Below, one piece after another: positions 10,530 through 20,023 of a stretch of DNA of 64,000 nt (position 1 is its first letter; each line of letters opens with the position of its first letter). The DNA is from Solirubrobacter sp963848475. Its GTDB lineage: Bacteria; Actinomycetota; Thermoleophilia; Solirubrobacterales; Solirubrobacteraceae. The notes beneath the pieces are model-generated. The model worked only from the letters and a program-made list of their open reading frames with translations, had not been told where the DNA came from and did not search any database. Made by a program: the position numbers and the translations under genes. The stretch lies in the NCBI GenBank assembly GCA_963848475.1, contig CAWKDW010000008.1:124001-188000 (forward strand). The letters are read 5' to 3'.

Positions 10530-10802
10530 TCAGTCGGCGCGGCGGACAGCGTCCCCGACGCGGCTCCCGCTCACGACCGGGACGATCTCGAACTCCGTGA
10601 GGTCCTCCCAGTTGGCGACCCACGCCTGCAAGAGCGTGATGTCCTCGCACTCCATCACCTGGAAGCAGCGCTGTAGGTCCGCGCTGACCCAGCTGCCAAC
10701 GAACTCGATGCCGCCTTCCGGCATCAGGCGCCCGTCCCGCTCGAAACGCTCATAGACGGGACGGGCGCCCTTCCGGAACCGCTCGATCACCATGAATTGC
10801 AT
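10530..10802 (-). CDS. DUF3303-like small protein
   Basis: 90 residues (QFMVIERFRKGARPVYERF, FVGSWVSADLQRCFQVMEC, LLQAWVANWEDLTEFEIVPV). It matches the compact alpha/beta-barrel DUF3303 type found in many actinobacteria; no reaction is known. Divergent from the small gene at 10852, sharing a 49-base promoter region. Confidence 0.65.
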   Translation of the reverse strand: MQFMVIERFRKGARPVYERFERDGRLMPEGGIEFVGSWVSADLQRCFQVMECEDITLLQAWVANWEDLTEFEIVPVVSGSRVGDAVRRAD

Positions 10803-10851
10803 CGCGCGATCCTAGGGGCGAGTTTGTCGCGTCGGCGGCCTAGAGAGAGGC

Positions 10852-11166
10852 ATGAGCGAACCCACCGCCCTCTCGGAACTCGTCGACGCCGTGCTCGAGA
10901 CCACCGCGCCCGTCACGTTGATGCTCGACCACATGGCCCGCTCGGCGGACCCGCCCGACGTGCGCGACGCTGCCGACTGCCTGCGCGAACTCGTCCGCGA
11001 GGTCCTCGCCCCGCTGGAGACCTCGCACCCCGAGGCGGACCTGCGCACGGCCACGCTCGTCCTGCAGGCGGCGATCCCCTTGATCGTCAAGAACTTCTTC
11101 TACATCCCGCGCGAGACGGCGCCGCGCCCGAACCGATTGGCGCGCCGCAGGATGCGACACCACTGA
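10852..11166 (+). CDS. Small helical protein of unknown function (paralogue of 11204 relic)
   Basis: 104 residues, mainly helical: ALSELVDAVLETTAPVTLML, then LRELVREVLAPLETSH and LQAAIPLIVKNFFYIP. Not recognised. The next locus is a frameshifted paralogue, and the protein at 18775 has the same overall layout (a helix, LISVVDNLTDAL-like stretch, second helix). All three have CGGCCTA or CGGCCCTATA a few bases before the ATG. Confidence 0.5.
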   Translation: MSEPTALSELVDAVLETTAPVTLMLDHMARSADPPDVRDAADCLRELVREVLAPLETSHPEADLRTATLVLQAAIPLIVKNFFYIPRETAPRPNRLARRRMRHH

Positions 11167-11203
11167 GGGGGGCGAGAATCGGGCCGCCCGGCCTAGAGGG
11201 TTC

Positions 11204-11465
11204 ATGACCCCACTCGCCCAGCTGGTCGACGCACTGCTCGAGTCGACTGCCCCGTCACGCAGATCCTCGACGACGTCGACCTCTCGTTCGAACCGCCGGA
11301 CCCCGACGAGATGCGGATGGTCCTCGAGCTCCATCCTCGCGCCGCTCGAGCAGCTCTACGCAGCCGCGCGACCTGCTCATCGCGACCGCGGTGCTCGAGG
11401 CCGTCACCCCGATGATCCTGGAGGCCGCGCTCCTCCTCGATCCGCGAGCCGCCGAGGCCGCATGA
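11204..11465 (+). pseudogene. Frameshifted paralogue of the 10852 gene
   Basis: Begins TPLAQLVDALLESTAP, then a base is missing relative to the paralogue (near 11253) and the frame shifts twice more before ending LDPRAAEAA. Frame-corrected it keeps both helices (VTQILDDVDLSFEPPDPDEM, ILAPLEQLY). Three indels of mixed sign in 260 bases suggest true decay, though local sequence error cannot be excluded. Confidence 0.5.
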
Positions 11466-11483
11466 ACATGCTTTGCACATGTT
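11465..11483. promoter_or_regulatory. Inverted repeat AACATG-N7-CATGTT before vapB
   Basis: Two perfect six-base half sites sit directly against the -10-like TAGTTT (11483-11488) and 15 bases before the antitoxin ATG. The position suits an antitoxin operator. Confidence 0.5.
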
Positions 11484-11488
11484 AGTTT
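11483..11488 (+). promoter_or_regulatory. -10-like TAGTTT of the second vapBC
   Basis: TAGTTT ends nine bases before the ATG at 11498; its first base is the last base of the inverted repeat, so a bound antitoxin would block it. Confidence 0.45.
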
Positions 11489-11497
11489 GTGCCGAGC

Positions 11498-11722
11498 ATG
11501 AAAATGATTCAGGTCAGGAATGTCCCGGACGATCTCCACCGGTCGCTCAAGGAACGCGCCGCGCGCGAGGGCACGACGATGTCGGACCTGATCCTCAGCG
11601 AGCTGCCGCGACTCGCTCACCGGCCATCGCCGCAGCAGTTGCTCGAGCGCATCCGCAGCCGCACGCCGGTGGACGGGGCACCGGCGGCCGACCTGATTCG
11701 TGCCGAGCGCGCCCGGGACTGA
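11498..11722 (+). CDS. FitA/VapB-type antitoxin
   Basis: 74 residues. IQVRNVPDDLHRSLKERAAR followed by GTTMSDLILSELPRLA is the ribbon-helix-helix of FitA-like antitoxins; the C-terminal third would wrap the toxin. The stop overlaps the toxin ATG (TGATG). ATG 11498 chosen over GTG 11489 because of the -10 spacing. Confidence 0.82.
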   Translation: MKMIQVRNVPDDLHRSLKERAAREGTTMSDLILSELPRLAHRPSPQQLLERIRSRTPVDGAPAADLIRAERARD

Positions 11723-12132
11723 TGCTCGTCATCGACGCGAGCGCGATCGCCGAACTGCTTCTCGGGCGAACCGCGGGAGCGGCCGTCGCGGGCCACCTCG
11801 CCGATCACGCGTTCGATCTGCACGCGCCGCACCTGCTCGATGTCGAGGTTCTCAGCGCCTTACGGCGGGTCGTCGCGGCCGGGGACGCGACCGCCCAGCG
11901 CGCCTCGCTGGCGGTCACCGACCTGCTCGACCTTCCTATCGAGCGCTATCCGCACGAGCCGCTCGTTCCTCGCATATGGCAGCTGAGGGACAACTTCTCG
12001 TCCTACGACGCGACGTACCTCGCGCTCGCCGAGACGCTCGCCAGGGACGCGATCCCGATCCTCACCACCGATACCCGGTTCGCTCATGCCATGGACTCTC
12101 ACGCCGACGTCCCGGTGATCCTGGTCGGATGA
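11722..12132 (+). CDS. VapC-type PIN-domain toxin
   Basis: 136 residues with the PIN acidic set: D5 (LVIDASAIAELLL), E41 (LLDVEVLSALRR), D96 (YDATYLALAE) and D115 (LTTDTRFA). These bind Mg2+ for RNA cleavage. Overlaps its antitoxin by one base and is followed by a strong terminator hairpin at 12169. Confidence 0.87.
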   Translation: MLVIDASAIAELLLGRTAGAAVAGHLADHAFDLHAPHLLDVEVLSALRRVVAAGDATAQRASLAVTDLLDLPIERYPHEPLVPRIWQLRDNFSSYDATYLALAETLARDAIPILTTDTRFAHAMDSHADVPVILVG

Positions 12133-12168
12133 ACGCACGCCCCCGAGGCGTCCTGAAGTCGAACTAGA

Positions 12169-12187
12169 GCCCGGCACCGTGCCGGGC
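12169..12187 (+). terminator. Perfect hairpin after the second vapBC
   Basis: GCCCGGCAC pairs perfectly with GTGCCGGGC around a single C, 37 bases after the toxin stop. No U tract. Confidence 0.65.
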
Positions 12188-12191
12188 GCGC

Positions 12192-12813
12192 ATGGACCCT
12201 TCGCTCGTCCGCCATGGCCGAGGTCGATCCCGCCCTGGGCGAGGTTTGATGACGAGCGAGACGCCACGGTCCTCGGAGTGCCAGGTCGGATCTAGTCCGG
12301 GTCCGGTGGCGGTGTCCGCCGACGCCGGCCTGCGGCTCAAATTCTGGGACGGGATGCCGTTCCCGAGCCGAACCGAGGTGGCTGGTCGCGGATGACCGGC
12401 ACGCTGCGGGCCCGCGTGAGCGTGGACCCCGGCTCCCGGCTTGCCGTCACCGCGGAGGCCGACGGTCACACCGCCGAACTCGGGTCCTGATCGTCCGCCA
12501 CCGCGCCAGCTGATGGGTCAGCGAGATCGCCCGCAAGGACGAGGACGCGCTGATCGAGTCGTACTTCGATCCCGAGAGCGGCATCGTGACCGTCTTCGAG
12601 GGCCGTCCCGAGTTCAAGGCACTCGAGCGCGGCGTGCGCCGTGCGGCCTGATGCCAGGGCGCGTGCGCGAGTACCTCCCGTGCCGGATGCTCGAGGTCGA
12701 AGCCGCCGCGAACGCCGTCGACCGATGGGCGGCGGAGCAGACGTCGCCCGCCGCCTGTCGGGCGAGCTCCGCAACGACCCCGTGGAATACGCCGACGCGC
12801 TGCGCCACGCGGC
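12192..12813 (+). pseudogene. Scrambled, decayed copy of the 29405 GHKL-ATPase gene
   Basis: 12291-12813 aligns with the last quarter of the GHKL gene (about 30806-31345): DAGLRLKFW, the TGTLRARVSVDP stretch, RKDEDALIE, DPESGIVTVFEGRPEFKALE and the final helical part. At least one change is nonsense (AGC-TGA-TGG for AGC-GGC-TGG near 12511). 12192-12216 resembles its 5' end (DPSLVRHGR versus DLSAVRHGR). 12219-12246 matches 29471-29498 at 26 of 28 bases but in inverted orientation. The central ~1.3 kb is missing. This is a rearranged relic, not a gene. Confidence 0.8.
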
Positions 12814-12954
12814 GCTAGACCCGGACGGCATCGACGCGTCATGCTCAACGGAGCCCTTACCACGCGTACGAAGCGCAGGTAACCACGGAGATACTGGGGC
12901 CACCATCCCTATCGATGTGCGGTTAGCCTCAGCGACCGCGAGAGGCAGCCCGTT

Positions 12955-12960
12955 TAGGGT
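12955..12960 (+). promoter_or_regulatory. -10-like TAGGGT of the MMPL gene
   Basis: TAGGGT ends eight bases before the ATG at 12969, with no ribosome binding site between. Confidence 0.5.
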
Positions 12961-12968
12961 CGACGACT

Positions 12969-15148
12969 ATGCGCAACCTTGCCGCCTGGTGCCACGACCG
13001 GCGCCGCACCGTGATCGGCCTGTGGGTCGCAGCTTTCTTCGTGTCGGCTGCACTGTGGGCAACCGTCGCGGGGGAATACGTCAACAGCTTCAACCTGCCG
13101 GGCACCGAGTCCCAGCGGGCCTATGACCTGCTCAGGGACAAGTTCCCGGCTCAATCCGGCGACACCGCGAGCGTCGTCTTCGCGGTCAAGGACGGTGGTG
13201 TGCTCGACGCCGCCAACCAGCCGCAGATCGAGAAGGTCATCGCCGAGATCAAGAAGTCGCCCGAGGTCCTGAACGTCAGCGATCCCTTCGCCGAGGGCGC
13301 ACCCGTCTCCAAGGACGGCAAGATCACCTTCGCGCAGATCCAGTTCGCCGCGCCCGCCGGCGACGTCGACCCCGCCGGGGTCAAGACGATGGCCGAGACA
13401 CACGCTCGAGCTCGACGGCCAGCAAGGCGTCCAGGTCGCGCTCGGCGGCGACATCATCCACTGGTCGACCGCTCGAGCAGGGCGGCGCCGGTGAGATCTT
13501 CGGCATCCTCGTCGCCGCGATCGTGCTCTTCCTCACGCTCGGCGTGGTCGCGATGGGCCTCCCGCTGCTCAACGCCTTCTTCGCGATGATCATCAGCCTC
13601 GCGCTGACCGCGGTCGTCGGGACACACGTGCTCGATGTCGTCGACTGGACGCCGCAGCTCGCCGCGATGATCGGCATCGGCGTCGGCATCGACTACGCAC
13701 TCCTGATCCTCAACCGCTTCCGGCTCGAACGCGGTGCAGGGAGAGAGGTGCGCGACGCGACCCTGATCGCGCTCGACACCTCAGGCCGCGCGGTGTTGTT
13801 CGCCGGCATCGTCGTCGTGATCGCGATGCTCGGCATGTGCCTGCTCGGCATCTCCTTCCTCTACGGACCCGCGATCGGCGCCGCCCTCGCGGTCCTGATG
13901 ACGATGCTGGCCGCGCTCACGCTGATGCCCGCGATCCTCGGCACCCGGATCGGTCGTCGCATCAAGAAGGCGAAGAACACCAGCGCTGATCAGGAGACGG
14001 GCTTCGCTTCGAAGTGGAGCGCCTTCGTCGCTCGCCGGCCCTGGCCCGTGGCGATCCTCGCCCTCGCCGTGCTGATCGCACTAGCGCTGCCGGCGCTCCA
14101 CATGCGGCTCGCCTCCAGCGACGCCAGCACCTACAAGAAGGACGACACCGCCCGGGTCGCCTACGACCTCTTGAAGGAGGGCTTCGGGGCCGGCTTCAAC
14201 GCTCCGCTCCTGCTCGCCGTCGAGCTGCCGAAGTCGGGCGACACGGAGTCGCTGCAGAAGATCAGCGACGCGCTGAGCAAGCAGGAAGGCATCGCCGCGG
14301 TCCTGCCGCCGCAGCTCAACGAGAGCGGCGACACGGCCACGATGATCGCCTACCCGGAGACCACGCCACAGGATGAGCGCACCGACGCGGTCGTCCGAGC
14401 CGCCCGCAACGAGACGCTGCCGCCGATCGAGGCAGCCACCGGCGCGCGGGTGTCGATCGGCGGCACCACGGCCAGCAACCTCGACTTCTCCAAGACGATC
14501 CGCGACAAGCTGCCGCTGTTCATCGGCGTCGTCGTCGGCCTCTCGCTGCTGCTGCTCGCGGTCGTCTTCCGCTCGCTGCTGATCCCGGTCAAGGCCGGCA
14601 TCTTCAACCTGCTCTCGATCGCCGGCGCCTTTGGCGTGGTGACCCTGATCTTCCAGGACGGCCACGGAGCGGGCCTGTTCGGCGGCGCGACCGGCCCGAT
14701 CGAATCGTTCCTGCCGATCATGGTCTTCGCCGTCGTCTTCGGCCTCTCCATGGACTACGAGGTCTTCCTCGTCTCCCGCATGCACGAGGAATGGACGCAC
14801 ACGAAGGACGCCAAGTACGCGGTCCAGCACGGCCTGGCCATGACCGGCCGCGTCGTCACGGCGGCGGCGATCATCATGATCGCGGTCTTCGGCGCCTTCG
14901 CGATCGGCAACGAGCGGGCGCTGGCGATGATGGGCGTCGGCTTCGCCGTGGCGATCTTCATCGACGCGTTCATCATCCGATTGCTGCTGTTGCCCGCGGT
15001 CATGCACCTCGCCGGACCGGCGATGTGGTGGATGCCGGCGTGGCTCGACAAGCGCCTGCCGCACCTCAACATCGAGCCGCCCGAGAGTCGGACGAGACGC
15101 CGTCGGTGTCACGAGGACGAGCGGGAGCGGGAGGCTGTGCTCCGCTAG
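12969..15148 (+). CDS. MMPL-family RND transporter, two frameshifts
   Basis: An inner-membrane exporter of the MmpL/RND type, frame-corrected to 725 residues. One N-terminal membrane helix (TVIGLWVAAFFVSAALWAT), a large periplasmic loop, then two blocks of membrane helices split by a second loop; the conserved GIGVGIDYALLILNRF and FGLSMDYEVFLVSRMHEEW motifs carry the proton-relay Asp-Tyr pairs. Substrates of this family are lipids or hydrophobic drugs. Extra bases near 13399 (GACACACG) and 13471 (ACCGCTCGAG) break the frame; removing both restores it. The far C-terminal tail is basic. Confidence 0.85.
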
Positions 15149-15180
15149 ACCGCGGCTGGAAGAGCGGATCTCCGCGGCCC

Positions 15181-15199
15181 GGCGCGCGCACTGCGCGCC
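15181..15199 (+). terminator. GC-rich hairpin after the MMPL gene
   Basis: GGCGCGC pairs with GCGCGCC around a five-base loop, 33 bases past the stop. A weak terminator candidate, with only seven pairs. Confidence 0.35.
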
Positions 15200-15385
15200 G
15201 CGCGGGCACCGTCACGGCGCCGGCATCTCAGAGTATTCCGGCGTGCGAGGGGTCTCCGCCTTCGAACCGTTGAAATGTTGATGCGCCGCGGGTGACGATT
15301 CCCGCTCGCGCAACCATTCGCGACTCTGTGGACGGCGCGAAGCCGGGGGCTCCTCACATTCAGGGGTTGCGACGCGACTCGCGTT

Positions 15386-15391
15386 TAGGGA
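15386..15391 (+). promoter_or_regulatory. -10-like TAGGGA of the HNH gene
   Basis: TAGGGA lies ten bases before ATG 15402 and seven before the adjacent in-frame GTG 15399. Confidence 0.35.
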
Positions 15392-15401
15392 GAGTTGAGT
15401 G

Positions 15402-16313
15402 ATGGGGGCGAGCGATCCTGACCTGCCGCTGCGCCAGGCAGCTGTCGCCCACGCCCGTAACCTAACTGCGACCTACGACGACCTCGTGCCTTTGGCCCGT
15501 CTCCGCGAGGGCTTCAATTTCGACGGCGAGCGGATCAGCTTCGGGTCGTTCATGAAGGGCATCCATCGCGCTCGTATCCAGCGCGGACCCGCTGCACTCT
15601 CGCTGACCACCTCGTTCAGAGACCCCTACGCCGATACATTTGATCAGGCGGGCGCGATGTTTACGTATGGCTATCGGGCCGGCCCGATAGACCAGCCCGA
15701 CAACCGCGCCTTGCGCACCGCGTACGAGCTCCAAACGCCGTTGGTCTACTTCCGCGCACTCGTACCGGGGCAATTTCTCGTGGTTGCCCCAATGTTTGTA
15801 ACCGCCGACGACCCCAGCGCGCGAACGGTCGTGCTCGAGCCCGGTCTGCCGATTCAGGACATGCAACCCGGTGGCCTCGTCTCAGGCCCTGACATGCGCG
15901 CGTACGTGACGCGAGACACGCGTGTCCGGCTGCATCAGCAACGCTTCAAATTGGACGTGATGCGAGCTTACGGTCACCGCTGCGCGATCTGTGCACTGCG
16001 TGAGCGTTCGCTCGTTCAAGCAGCTCACATTGTCCCGGACACCGAGCCAGAAGGAATCGCGGCGGTGATCAACGGGCTGGCGCTCTGCGCGATTCACCAT
16101 CTTGCGTTTGACCGCAATGTCCTCGGGATTGACCCCGAAGGCGTGGTGCACCTTGCGCGGCGCCTGTTGAACGAGATCGACGGTCCCATGCTTCGCACGG
16201 GCCTCCAGGGCTTCCACGGCGCGGCAATCGTTATGCCCAAGCGCCCCGCTGACCGGCCAGATCCCGATCGACTAGCGGCCCGCTTTGAACGGTTCCAGAG
16301 CGTTGCAGCGTGA
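15402..16313 (+). CDS. HNH endonuclease with an N-terminal sensing-type domain
   Basis: 303 residues. The C-terminal third holds an HNH_2-type nuclease: CAICALRE, the first catalytic His in VQAAHIVPDTEPEG, the Asn in INGLALCAIHH and the last His before LAFDRNVLGIDP. The N-terminal 180 residues (a GEHISFGSF-like stretch, GAMFTYGYR, TPLVYFRALVPGQ) resemble domains found with HNH in putative modification-dependent restriction enzymes. Base composition is visibly less GC-rich than its neighbours, a sign of transfer. No methyltransferase is adjacent, which fits a type IV-like enzyme, but that is inference. Confidence 0.78.
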   Translation: MGASDPDLPLRQAAVAHARNLTATYDDLVPLARLREGFNFDGERISFGSFMKGIHRARIQRGPAALSLTTSFRDPYADTFDQAGAMFTYGYRAGPIDQPDNRALRTAYELQTPLVYFRALVPGQFLVVAPMFVTADDPSARTVVLEPGLPIQDMQPGGLVSGPDMRAYVTRDTRVRLHQQRFKLDVMRAYGHRCAICALRERSLVQAAHIVPDTEPEGIAAVINGLALCAIHHLAFDRNVLGIDPEGVVHLARRLLNEIDGPMLRTGLQGFHGAAIVMPKRPADRPDPDRLAARFERFQSVAA

Positions 16314-16779
16314 CGACATTCCAATGAACGCTCACACCCGTCTCGAGAGTGTCGTGGACACACAATCGAGTCCTTCGAGGAAAGGCCGAATCGGGTCCTC
16401 CGGCTCGAAGGGCCTGACGTAATCGTCCATACGAGGCGATCGCCCGAGGGAAAGCGCGTCTGGATCGCATGGGTTCAGTCCGCGCTTGACCGCCTCGCCG
16501 CCGACGGCGAGTCAAGTAGGGCCCTGATAGATTCGCCCGATGGCGGGCATCGGTCCGCCTCGGTCCGCCCGACGAGCAGACCGTCACAGCCCGTTTGCGC
16601 TCGCCGCCAAACAGACAGGCCAGATCGCCCGCGGCTTACCGCCCACCACGCCCGGTCTCTGGCGCACCGTACTCGCACCCTCAGATCCGAGAGTCTGCCT
16701 CCGGCGTCGCCGAGTAGCCCTGAGATCGCAAGACCCGCTCAAGGCCGTACCTTCGCGACGCGTGCGAGACTTGGCACGC
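16314..16779. other. 466-base gap with no recognised gene
   Basis: No open frame on either strand carries a motif I recognise. It separates the HNH gene from the HNH-helicase operon and should hold that operon's promoter; I could not fix one. Confidence 0.4.
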
Positions 16780-16986
16780 ATGGCCGTGCGCCGCTTCCGT
16801 CCGTCTTCCCGCGTGGCGTTGTTCCTCGCCGCTCGCGGCCACTGCGCGTCGTGCGGCGAGCCGTTGCGACCCGGCTGGCATGCCGATCACGTCGAGCCGG
16901 TGAGCAAGGGCGGGGCGACCGAGCCGGCCAATGGGCAGGCGCTGTGCCCGCGCTGCAACCTGCGCAAGGGCGCGCGGCCGGCGTGA
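16780..16986 (+). CDS. Small HNH nuclease, first gene of an HNH-helicase operon
   Basis: 68 residues that are almost only an HNH fold: FLAARGHCASCGEPL (first zinc Cys pair), WHADHVEPVSKGG (catalytic HADH), then ANGQALCPRCNLRKG (catalytic Asn and second Cys pair). An in-frame upstream extension to 16540 is open but low in homology, so ATG 16780 is used. Its stop overlaps the GTG of the DEAH helicase (GTGA), so the two proteins are made together and probably act on the same DNA. Confidence 0.8.
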   Translation: MAVRRFRPSSRVALFLAARGHCASCGEPLRPGWHADHVEPVSKGGATEPANGQALCPRCNLRKGARPA

Positions 16987-18726
16987 TCGAGCCGCGGGGG
17001 TGGCAGGTCGAGTTCCTCGCGCGGCACGCTGCGCACGAGGACGACCGACTTCCTACTGGTCGCGACGCCTGGAGCAGGCAAGACGCTCGCCGCGTGCCAG
17101 GCGATGCGGGGCGCGGAGCAGATCGTGGTCGTGTGCCCGACGACGGCGCTGCGGGCGCAGTGGGCGGATGCCGCGGATCGGGTCGGGCTGCACCTGGACC
17201 CGCGCTGGCGCAACGCGGACGGCGCCTGGCGCTCTGATCTGGACGGCGTGGTCGTGACCTATCAGCAGGTCGCGTCGGCTCCCGATCTGTTCGCGCATCA
17301 CCTCGCGCGGCCGACGTTCGTCGTGCTCGACGAGGTCCATCACGCCGGGGAGTCGGCTACCTGGGGCACGGCGCTGAGGGCCGCGTTCGACGGGGCGACG
17401 CATCGCCTTGCCCTCTCAGGAACGCCGTTTCGCTCCGACGCGCGCGCGATCCCGTTCGTGCGCTACGACGAGGAGCGCCGGTGCACGCCGGACTTCGTCT
17501 ATGGCTATGGCGAAGCGGTGAAGGACGACGTCTGCCGGCCACTCGCGTTCCGGCTGCTGGACGCGACGCTGCGCTGGCGCGTGGACGCGCAGGAGACGAT
17601 CGCGGCGTTCGCCGACGAGCTCGATCCCACCGACGACGCGCGCCGCCTGCGCACGGCGATCGATCCGAACACGCCACTGCTGCCGCAGATGCTGCGCGAC
17701 GCCGACGCGCTCCTGGTCAAGGCCCGAGCGGTGATCCCCGACGCCGCCGGGCTGGTGCTGTGCGACGACCGCGCTCACGCGCGCGCCACCGCCGCGCTGC
17801 TGCGCACGATCGCCGGCGAGAAGCCCGTCGTGGTGGTCAGCGACGAGCCGCAGGCGCACGCGCGGATCGAGCGCTTCGCACGCGGCGACGGCGCCGCCCC
17901 GCGCTGGCTGGTGGCGGTCAACATGGTCAGCGAGGGCGTCGACGTCCCGCGCCTGATCCTCGCCGCCTACGCCACCGTCAAGCGCACCGATCTGTTCTTC
18001 CGCCAGGCCGTCGGGCGCGTCGTGCGCCGCCGCCCGCAAGATCCCGAGGACTTGGTCGCGACGGTGTTCCTCCCCGCGGACCCCACGCTGACCGGTTGCG
18101 CGGAGCGCGTCGAGGTCGAGCTGCGTCAGCAGGTGAGCGACGACGTCGGAGCGGCGTTCGACGTCGAGGCGCCGCCCGGGCTCGCGCAGCGGCCGGACTT
18201 CCAGGCGCTGGACGCCCAGGTCGAGCCGGGCGGGATGATCGTCGCGGGTGTGCACTACGCGAGTGTCGAGGTCGACGCCGCGCGGCGCCTGCTGCGCGAG
18301 CTCGGACAGTCCGAACGGGCGCTGCGCTCCGTCCTCGAGTTCGTCCGTCGCGAGCGAGTCAGCGGCGCCGCGGCGCCCGCTCTACCCGCGCAGGCACCGG
18401 TGCCTGCGCATCGCCGGGTGGAGCACAAGCGCCGCGCGCTGGATCGCCTCGCACGGCGCTGGGCACAGCTGCGCCGCGAGATCGATCCCAGCTACAGCTG
18501 GCCGCAGGCGCAAGCGCGCGTCAACCGCGCGATGGGCGTCTCGCGCCGGGCGGACGCGGGCGAGCCGCAGCTCGACGATGGCCTGGACTTCCTCCGTCGC
18601 GAGCTGGCGAAGCTCGCCCGCGACTATCCGGAGCAGGCCGAGCGGCTGCGCATCCCGGCGAGCGTCGAGGCGATCGACGGGCGGCTCGGGGTCGCCAACG
18701 GCGAGCCGCCGCGCTTCAGCGTCTGA
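16983..18726 (+). CDS. DEAD/DEAH-box (superfamily 2) helicase, one frameshift
   Basis: Frame-corrected length 580 residues. Motif order is complete: EPRGWQVEFL (Q-motif-like), Walker A ATPGAGKT at about 28-34, CPTTALRAQW (Ia), DEVHHAG (II), LSGTPFRSD (III), VNMVSEGVDVPRL (V) and FRQAVGRVVRRRP (VI). An extra C near 17047 (GACGACCGACTTC) splits the frame just before Walker A. The last 150 residues are an Arg-rich helical domain. Coupled to the small HNH gene; helicase-nuclease pairs are typical of restriction or other anti-phage systems. A following 48-base gap leads to a small gene. Confidence 0.85.
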
Positions 18727-18774
18727 ACGCCGCCGTAGGGGGCGAACAACTCCCGCTCCGGCCCTATAGGGAGC

Positions 18775-19122
18775 ATGGAAACCCAATTCGCGCCGCCCGC
18801 CCCGCACGTCCAAGCCTTCGTCCAGCAGCTGCTCAACGCCGGTCACACGCTCATCAGCGTCGTCGACAACCTCACCGACGCCCTCGTCGAGAACGGCTCC
18901 ACGCGCGAGGAGGCGATGGGCGACCTGGTCGTGGCGCTCATGGAAGCCGTCGGCGTCCGGCTCTCGTCGGTCCCGCCGGCTGACTTCGCCCGCTCCACCG
19001 AACTGATGGAGCTGACGGTCGACGCCGTGATCGCCGAGCTGAAGCGAGCGGAGCGGCGATCGCGGCAGCGCCAGCGCGATGGCGGACGCACCGGCCGACG
19101 CCGCGGGCGCGCCGCTCGCTAG
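18775..19122 (+). CDS. Small helical protein of unknown function
   Basis: 115 residues: VQAFVQQLLNAGHTLISVVD, EEAMGDLVVALMEAVGVRL, then ELMELTVDAVIAELKRAERR and a basic Arg-rich tail. Layout recalls the proteins at 10852 and 11204, and the start is preceded by CGGCCCTATAGGGAGC. No named family recognised. Confidence 0.5.
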   Translation: METQFAPPAPHVQAFVQQLLNAGHTLISVVDNLTDALVENGSTREEAMGDLVVALMEAVGVRLSSVPPADFARSTELMELTVDAVIAELKRAERRSRQRQRDGGRTGRRRGRAAR

Positions 19123-19146
19123 CCCGCCGGACCGGGGCGGTCCGCG

Positions 19147-19852
19147 ATGATGTCTCGCGTGACCGCTGAAGCACCGTCCTTCTCCCCGGAGCTGTTCGCC
19201 TTCCTGCGCGACCTGGCCGCGAACAACGACCGCGAGTGGTTCGCTGCCCACAAGGCTCGCTACGTCGCGGAGGTCCAGGAACCTGCGCTGGCGTTCATCG
19301 AGGACGTGGGCGTGCGGCTGCCCGAGATCAGCCGGCACTTCGTGGCCGACGCACGCACCTCGGGCGGCTCGCATGTTCCGGATCTATCGCGACGTCCGCT
19401 TCTCCAAGGACAAGTCGCCCTACAAGACCCACGTCGGCATCCAGTTCCGGCACGCGCGCTCGCGCGACGTCCACGCCCCCGGTTTCTACCTGAACCTCGG
19501 CCCGGATCGCGTGTTCATGGCCTGCGGCACGTGGCGTCCGGACCGCGACACGCTGCACGCGATCCGCACCGCGATCGCCGCGCGCCCCGCACGCTGGCAG
19601 GCGATCGTCGAGGAGTCACCGTTCCAGGAGCACTTCAAGCTGGGCGGCGAGTCGCTCAAGCGCCCGCCCGCGGGATTCGACCGCGAGCACCCGCTCATCG
19701 AGGAACTCAAGCGCAAGGATTTCATCGCCGTCGCCGACCTGACCGAGACCAACGCCACGGCCAGCGGGTTCCTGGACCGTTTCGTCGGGCTGTGCGGCGA
19801 CGCGAGCGGCTTCATGCGCTTCCTCTGCGACGGCGCCCGCGTGGCGTACTGA
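19147..19852 (+). CDS. DUF2461 (TIGR02453) family protein, one frameshift
   Basis: Frame-corrected 234 residues. The family signature is clear: FAFLRDLAANNDREWFAAHK at the start, then FRIYRDVRFSKDKSPYKTH and GFYLNLGPDRVFMACGTWRP. An extra C near 19371 (GGCTCGCATGTTC) separates the two parts. Function of the family is unknown. Two ATGs (19147, 19150) are adjacent. Confidence 0.8.
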
Positions 19853-20023
19853 GGCCGAGCTCTCAAGGAGCCGAGGAACCGTCGTCTGAAGTGGCGAGAT
19901 TCTGTAGCGCAGCGACTCGATGCGGCCCGTTTCTGTTGACGAACCCGACCGATCCAGCGGTTATCGTCGCGCCGTCGTGAGCGGGCACCAACGCATCAGG
20001 CAGGCGCCGCGACCAGATCCGCG

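Noticed and set aside
16540..16779. N-terminal extension of the small HNH protein
   Set aside because: Open but Arg/Pro-rich without conserved motif; ATG 16780 begins right at the HNH fold.
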